Assembly (NCBI GenBank): GCA_902772745.1
Contig: CACYBV010000315.1
Location: 1 to 9,574 of the forward strand
Direction of reading: 5' to 3'
Length of the DNA stretch: 9,574 nt
Origin: an uncultured Eubacteriales bacterium
GTDB lineage: Bacteria; Bacillota; Clostridia; Lachnospirales; Lachnospiraceae
Both the position numbers and the translations under genes were made by a program. The notes under the pieces were generated by a model. It was not told the origin of the DNA. It ran no database searches and saw only the letters and a program-made list of their open reading frames with translations. This document shows positions 6,219-9,574 of this stretch, piece after piece. How positions within the stretch are numbered: position 1 is the first letter of the stretch; the number at the start of each line of letters is the position of its first letter.

Positions 6219-6672
6219 ACTGCTCTCCTCCGAAGCTTTCGCTTTCGCAGTCCATGCCCATCGCCCGCATCATCTCGCTAAGCCTTTCGATCGGGAAAGG
6301 CGGATTTGCAATAGGCTTCATCGCAATCGACATCAGCCTGAGCGGATTGTCATCCGCAGCGATCCGGTTGGAGCTTAAGGTCCCGCAGAGACGGCATCGG
6401 TGAATCAGCGCCCACTCGCCGTCTTTCCGGACCCAGACCGCGATCGGATCCATGAGCCCTCCGCATTCTGCGTCCCGGTCACCCGGAACCGTATCGAGAT
6501 GCACGCTTGAGAGGCAGTTCGGACAGTGGTTCCGGTGGCCGGTTCCGGCATTTTCCGGATGCACTTCCCTTCCGCAGTTTCTGCAGACGAAAACCTCCTC
6601 CGAGCGGTGAGTCATATAATAGCCCTTCTCTTTTTCCGGGCTTTTCTTTTTTCCGTTCTTATAGACCGCCAT
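6199..6672 (-). CDS. RNHCP domain zinc-ribbon protein
   Basis: The 157-aa protein carries the RNHCP signature at residues 47-51 and the motifs typical of that family: VFVCRNCG (27-34), GHRNHCPNCLSSVH (45-58), GDRDAECGGLMDP (64-76), HRCRLCG (91-97) and NRIAADDNP (102-110). Paired cysteines (30/33, 50/53, 93/96) plus Cys70 and nearby His residues indicate structural zinc. The family's function is unknown to me; a nucleic-acid or ribosome-binding role is only a guess from the fold and context. The ATG at 6672 is 1 nt after the rsfS stop and has AAGGA upstream. A second in-frame ATG at 6615 (residue 20) has its own GAAGGG (6623-6628) and would start closer to the conserved region, so the true N terminus is uncertain. 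The extra 19 residues are Lys-rich. Confidence 0.85.
   Translation of the reverse strand: MAVYKNGKKKSPEKEKGYYMTHRSEEVFVCRNCGREVHPENAGTGHRNHCPNCLSSVHLDTVPGDRDAECGGLMDPIAVWVRKDGEWALIHRCRLCGTLSSNRIAADDNPLRLMSIAMKPIANPPFPIERLSEMMRAMGMDCESESFGGEQFDGKKD
6225..6231 (-). promoter_or_regulatory. Ribosome binding site fixing the TTG start of the GNAT gene
   Basis: GGAGGAG on the minus strand lies 6 nt before TTG 6218-6216, inside the RNHCP coding sequence. Its strength supports the non-ATG start and independent initiation or reinitiation. Confidence 0.75.
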
Positions 6673-6673
6673 C

Positions 6674-7024
6674 TCAGAATTCCTTCATATCCACGCGTTT
6701 GCCGTCGCGCCAGATGCGCTCCAGATCGTAGAACAGACGGTCTTCCCTGTTGAAAATGTGAATAATCACATCGTTGTAATCGAGGAGGATCCATCGTTTT
6801 GTGCTGTAGCCTTCGATCGCGCGGCGTTCGTAGCCGGCTTTCCCGAGCGCCTCGTCAACCGCATCTGAAAGCGCTTCAACCTGACGCTCATTCTCGCCGC
6901 TGGCGATGATAAAGTAATCCGCGATGACGCTGACCCCGGTGATATCCAGCACATGGATATCGGAAGCCTTCTTTTCATCCAAAGCGTTGTAAGCAAGCTT
7001 TACCAGTTCACGTGTTTCATTCAT
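6674..7024 (-). CDS. rsfS: Ribosome silencing factor RsfS (Iojap/YbeB family)
   Basis: The 116-aa protein matches RsfS in length and motifs: DITGVSVIADYFIIASGENERQVEAL (27-52) and EGYSTKRWILLDYNDVIIHIFNREDRLFYDLERIW (71-105). RsfS binds uL14 on the 50S subunit and blocks joining to the 30S subunit, lowering translation under nutrient limitation and helping late 50S maturation. The usual LLDxGD is LLDYND here. The ATG at 7024 has GGAG 8 nt upstream. It follows yqeK after 64 nt with no clear terminator, and its stop is 1 nt from the next start, so it belongs to the obgE cluster. Confidence 0.95.
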   Translation of the reverse strand: MNETRELVKLAYNALDEKKASDIHVLDITGVSVIADYFIIASGENERQVEALSDAVDEALGKAGYERRAIEGYSTKRWILLDYNDVIIHIFNREDRLFYDLERIWRDGKRVDMKEF

Positions 7025-7088
7025 GCATCATTCTCCGTTTTTGTTTTTTACTGCCGGACACCCTTCATCAGAAGCAGCTTATGAATCC

Positions 7089-7706
7089 TTACCGTGCGTC
7101 CGACTCCGGCTCCTGTTTTTTCTTTTCCGTCAGGCGATGATACCAGTGGAAGACCTCTTCCGTCATCGGATCGATATCGTCCGGGGACTTTTGCAGCAGG
7201 TATTTATAGGTGTCTTCCGCAATCCGCAGCACTGTCCGGTCAAGATCGATATAGGCAAGTTTTCGGATTTCCGGGAGATTTTCCGCTTTCGTGCGATACG
7301 GTTCGATATAGTCCGCAACAAAGATAATCTTCTCCAATATGCCCATATCCGGCCGGCCGGTCGTATGGTTCTCAACAGCTGAAAGTACCTCGGGATCACG
7401 AATCCCGTACTTTTCGCCCGCAAGGTAAGCTCCCATCCTGGCATGCAGAAGCGTCGGATTCCGCCGCTCGGTTTTCGACACCGGAAGCCCCCACTTTTCA
7501 CAGAGCTTCACGCGGTCCTCATCCGGAATGTTCTTGGCGCAGTCATGAAGAAGTCCCGCAAGATATGCAAGATCCATATCCGCATCCCAGCGCATCGCGA
7601 GCGTGCAGGCCGTAAAAGCCACCGACAGGGTATGCTGGTAGCGTTCCTTGTCGAGCTCTTTTTTCAAAGCTTTTTTGATGCTGAGATATTTTTCCTGCTG
7701 AATCAA
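7089..7706 (-). CDS. yqeK: YqeK-type HD-domain Ap4A hydrolase
   Basis: The 205-aa protein has the HD phosphohydrolase metal ligands in order: His25 (YQHTLSV), His54-Asp55 (GLLHDCAKN), His88 (LLHARMGA), His114 (VENHTTG) and Asp132 (FVADYIEP). These fit the YqeK family, which cleaves diadenosine tetraphosphate symmetrically into two ADP and so removes a stress-associated dinucleotide. Ap4A arises largely from aminoacyl-tRNA synthetases. The start is a TTG at 7706-7704, supported by AGGAG (7715-7719) 8 nt upstream; the next internal Met is residue 39, beyond the first metal ligand. In most Bacillota nadD lies directly upstream, but here yhbY ends only 15 nt before the start. The C-terminal tail after 190 is charged and variable. 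Confidence 0.93.
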   Translation of the reverse strand: MIQQEKYLSIKKALKKELDKERYQHTLSVAFTACTLAMRWDADMDLAYLAGLLHDCAKNIPDEDRVKLCEKWGLPVSKTERRNPTLLHARMGAYLAGEKYGIRDPEVLSAVENHTTGRPDMGILEKIIFVADYIEPYRTKAENLPEIRKLAYIDLDRTVLRIAEDTYKYLLQKSPDDIDPMTEEVFHWYHRLTEKKKQEPESDAR

Positions 7707-7714
7707 GTCTTCTT

Positions 7715-7719
7715 CTCCT
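7715..7719 (-). promoter_or_regulatory. Ribosome binding site fixing the TTG start of yqeK
   Basis: AGGAG on the minus strand lies 8 nt before TTG 7706-7704, in the 15-nt gap after the yhbY stop. There is no ATG that would preserve the conserved N-terminal His. Confidence 0.7.
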
Positions 7720-7721
7720 GT

Positions 7722-8036
7722 TTATTCCGCTTTTGCCGCTTTCGGAAGCACGATCTTTCGGTCTTCTTTCTTCTTTGCCGGCCGGTAAAGGACAATTTTC
7801 TTGCCGATTATCTGTACGACTTCCGAACGGGTGCGTTCAGCAAGAATTTCCGCGATTTCCCGCGGATCGTCCATGCAGTTTTTCAGGACACCGACTTTAA
7901 TGAGTTCATTGGCCTCGATCGCTTCGTTCACGGCGTCGGTCACGCCGGGCGTCATGCTGTCTTTACCGATGTTGATGACGGGATCGAGTTTCATTGCGAG
8001 TGATTTCAGGTACGCCCGCTGTTTGCTGGTAAGCAT
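7722..8036 (-). CDS. yhbY: YhbY-like CRM-domain RNA-binding protein
   Basis: The 104-aa protein is a single CRM domain: LTSKQRAYLKSLA (2-14), a GKDSMTPGVTDAVNEAIEANELIKVGVL core and VVQIIGKKIVLYRP. A basic tail with KKKEDRK and KAAKAE follows. Relatives (YhbY in Escherichia coli, YqeI in Bacillus subtilis) associate with pre-50S particles and are linked to large-subunit assembly. The start ATG at 8036 has GGAG 7 nt upstream. It lies 12 nt after obgE and 15 nt before yqeK, so it is clearly in one operon with both. The Gly usual after GKN or GKD in this family is Ser here. Confidence 0.93.
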   Translation of the reverse strand: MLTSKQRAYLKSLAMKLDPVINIGKDSMTPGVTDAVNEAIEANELIKVGVLKNCMDDPREIAEILAERTRSEVVQIIGKKIVLYRPAKKKEDRKIVLPKAAKAE

Positions 8037-8048
8037 ATTTTTTCTCCG

Positions 8049-9338
8049 TTATCTGTAATAATCAAAAGCGTGTCCGTACATCCGGACCGTATCGCCGTCC
8101 TGGATCCCCAGCTTTTCGAGTTCTGCGAGAATCCCCGCATCCTTCAGGAATTTCTGGAAGAACTGGAAGCCTTTTTCGGAATCCAGATTTGTATATCCGA
8201 GCATCTTTTCGATCCTGGGACCTTCGACTACATATTCCCCGCTTTCATTCTGCTCTACAGTATACGGGAGATTTGCGGTCGAGTCAACCTCGTATTCGAA
8301 TTCCGGCTCGTAAATTTTCATCTCGCGCGGAAGCTCGGAAAGCTTCTGCCGAATGCAGGAAAGAAGTTCCTTCGTGCCCTCTCCGGTAACGGCGGAAATC
8401 GCGAAAACCGGCAGATTTTCCGACTCAAATTCCCGGCGAATTCGGTCAACAGGATTCTCGTCTCCTTCTTCCGTGTAGATGGCATCGCACTTGTTGGCTA
8501 CGATGATCTGCGGCTTACCAAGAAGCTCCGGATCGTATTTTCCGAGTTCTTCGTTAATTTTCCGGATATCGTCCAGAGGGTCGCGCCCTTCGGTTCCCGC
8601 CGCATCCACGACATGCAGAAGAAGCTTGCAGCGGTCGATATGGCGCAGAAATTCATGACCGAGGCCGACGCCGAGGGAAGCCCCTTCGATCAGCCCGGGA
8701 ATATCTGCCATGACAAATCCTTCGCCCGAACCGAAATCCACGACGCCGAGCACCGGGTTCAGGGTCGTGAAATGATAATTCGCCACTTTCGGACGCGCGT
8801 TTGAAACCGCGCTGATCAGTGTGGACTTTCCGACATTCGGGAATCCGATCAGGCCGACGTCCGCGATGACTTTAAGTTCCAGCGTGACCCAGAGTTCCTT
8901 TGCGGGTCCGCCGGGCTTCGCATATTTCGGAATCTGCATCGTGGAAGTCGCAAAATGCATGTTTCCGACGCCGCCTTTCCCGCCGGTCAGAATTACCTGT
9001 CGGAGGTTGCTGCCGGACATATCCGCGATGATTTTCCCGGAAGCTTCGTCCCGGATAATCGTGCCTTCCGGAACGCGGACCACAAGATCCTCTCCGTCCG
9101 CTCCGTGCATCCGCCGTTTACCGCCGGGTTCGCCGTCCTGCGCGAGGTATTTGCGCTGATGACGGAAATCCCCGAGCGTATTCAGGCCTTTTTCCACCTG
9201 GAAAATGATATCTCCGCCCCGTCCGCCGTCACCGCCGTCCGGACCGCCGTTTGCGACATATTTTTCGCGGCGGAAACTGACATGACCGTCGCCGCCTTTA
9301 CCGGAGCGTATAAAGATTCTCGCATGATCTGCAAACAT
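8049..9338 (-). CDS. obgE: GTPase ObgE/CgtA
   Basis: The 429-aa protein has the three Obg domains. The glycine-rich Obg fold covers about 1-158 (GKGGDGHVSFRREK, GGPDGGDGGRGGD, GGKGGVGN). The GTPase domain follows, with P-loop GFPNVGKS (165-172), TT switch (191-192), DIPG (212-215), NKCD (282-285) and SAV (315-317). The C-terminal OCT domain (about 345-429) is of the type found in Bacillota. Obg is an essential GTPase that joins late 50S assembly intermediates, binds ppGpp, and in Bacillus also links to stress signalling. The ATG at 9338 has a modest AAGGG upstream. No convincing promoter is visible in 9339-9484, so the gene may depend on a weak or unrecognised promoter or on readthrough. It is the first gene of the ribosome-assembly block. 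Confidence 0.97.
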   Translation of the reverse strand: MFADHARIFIRSGKGGDGHVSFRREKYVANGGPDGGDGGRGGDIIFQVEKGLNTLGDFRHQRKYLAQDGEPGGKRRMHGADGEDLVVRVPEGTIIRDEASGKIIADMSGSNLRQVILTGGKGGVGNMHFATSTMQIPKYAKPGGPAKELWVTLELKVIADVGLIGFPNVGKSTLISAVSNARPKVANYHFTTLNPVLGVVDFGSGEGFVMADIPGLIEGASLGVGLGHEFLRHIDRCKLLLHVVDAAGTEGRDPLDDIRKINEELGKYDPELLGKPQIIVANKCDAIYTEEGDENPVDRIRREFESENLPVFAISAVTGEGTKELLSCIRQKLSELPREMKIYEPEFEYEVDSTANLPYTVEQNESGEYVVEGPRIEKMLGYTNLDSEKGFQFFQKFLKDAGILAELEKLGIQDGDTVRMYGHAFDYYR

Positions 9339-9358
9339 AGTATTACACCCTTGATTAT

Positions 9359-9461
9359 GAGATTTCCCGACTCGCCTTTCGGCTTCGCCCGAAAAATGAC
9401 AGATAATTCTCTGTCCCTGACGGGGACATGGATGTCATCCCGGGCAAAATCGAGGGACCCC
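9359..9461. repeat. Degenerate inverted-repeat element of the dispersed intergenic type
   Basis: Two diverged copies of a motif lie in inverted orientation. The left copy (9359-9402) reads GAGATTTCCCGACTCGCC, then CTTTCGG, then TTCGCCCG, and ends ATGACAG. The right copy (9433-9461) on the minus strand reads TCCCTCGATTTTGCCCGG and ends GATGACA. The spacer holds a small hairpin TGTCCC-TGACG-GGGACA (about 9412-9428). This pattern (TCGnnTTnGCCCG plus ATGACA) resembles short intergenic repeats common in many bacterial genomes. Only this copy is visible, so repetition elsewhere is an inference. Confidence 0.55.
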
Positions 9462-9484
9462 GCAACTTTCATGATAAAAGTATA

Positions 9485-9510
9485 AAGGGGTCTCACAAAT
9501 GAGGCCCCTT
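9485..9510 (-). terminator. Intrinsic terminator after the gene upstream of obgE
   Basis: Arms 9485-9495 and 9500-9510 pair over 11 positions with one mismatch around a 4-nt loop, with a core of AAGGGG/CCCCTT. On the minus strand the stem is followed by TTTATACTTTTATC. It lies 21 nt after the stop of the partial gene at 9532-9574 and separates that gene from obgE. Confidence 0.75.
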
Positions 9511-9531
9511 CACTCCATGTTCTATTATGGA

Positions 9532-9574
9532 TTACTCGACGACCTGTTCAGCCACTTCGTAAACAGAACATTTC
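9532..9574 (-). CDS. C-terminal end of an unidentified protein
   Basis: The last 13 codons and stop of a minus-strand gene enter from the right edge; the peptide is KCSVYEVAEQVVE followed by TAA at 9534-9532. The fragment is too short to identify. It is followed by a good terminator at 9485-9510, which supports this frame as a real gene end. In many Bacillota rpmA lies before obgE, but this tail does not look like L27. The next gene is therefore probably something else, or the neighbourhood is rearranged. Confidence 0.55.
   Translation of the reverse strand, partial: KCSVYEVAEQVVE

Noticed and set aside
9182..9496. A 104-codon minus-strand frame containing SLDFARDD
   Set aside because: Half of it overlaps obgE in another frame. 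The rest is the translation of the intergenic repeat; peptides of this kind are a known artefact of such repeats.
1..9574. CRISPR arrays, phage or transposase genes, toxin-antitoxin or defence genes
   Set aside because: No regularly spaced direct repeats and no recognisable genes of these classes were seen on either strand.

Overview
The window looks like an ordinary chromosomal segment from a member of the Bacillota, most likely class Clostridia. The evidence is Gram-positive style ribosome binding sites (AGGAGG-like), near-perfect TTGACA-N17-TATAAT promoters, a Bacillus-type LexA operator (CGAAC-N4-GTTTG), an RqcH protein, and the obgE-yhbY-yqeK-rsfS gene order. By eye the base composition is balanced to slightly GC-rich and fairly even. 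I cannot name the genus.

Layout. On the minus strand, 1-404 is the 5' part of glmM (cell-wall amino sugar synthesis), with its own promoter. It is divergent from a plus-strand block at 664-5522: rqcH (ribosome-associated quality control), a membrane-anchored protein with a PdaA-like polysaccharide deacetylase fold that has lost its catalytic motifs, lexA (SOS repressor) with an operator over its own promoter, and a divergent plsX-like gene (phospholipid synthesis). A 94-bp near-perfect inverted repeat lies at 5567-5660 where the two gene blocks converge. A minus-strand block at 5670-9338 then reads, in transcription order, obgE, yhbY, yqeK, rsfS, an RNHCP zinc-ribbon gene and a GNAT acetyltransferase. 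The first four are the conserved ribosome-assembly cluster, but nadD, which usually sits between yhbY and yqeK, is absent. The last 43 bases hold the 3' end of another minus-strand gene, separated from obgE by a terminator and a decayed inverted-repeat element.

How the genes fit together. The dominant theme is ribosome biology: RqcH rescues clogged 50S subunits, while ObgE, YhbY and RsfS act on 50S assembly or silencing. The RNHCP and GNAT genes are packed tightly behind rsfS (1-nt gap, then a 20-nt overlap), so they are probably co-translated with it. The second theme is the cell envelope (GlmM, the deacetylase-like protein, PlsX). lexA and plsX are only 34 nt apart with no terminator between them, so plsX may share the SOS-controlled transcript.

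I see no phage, plasmid, CRISPR, toxin-antitoxin or defence system. The points most worth following are the inactive deacetylase homologue, the overlap of terminator, promoter and operator before lexA, the 94-bp hairpin, and the missing nadD.
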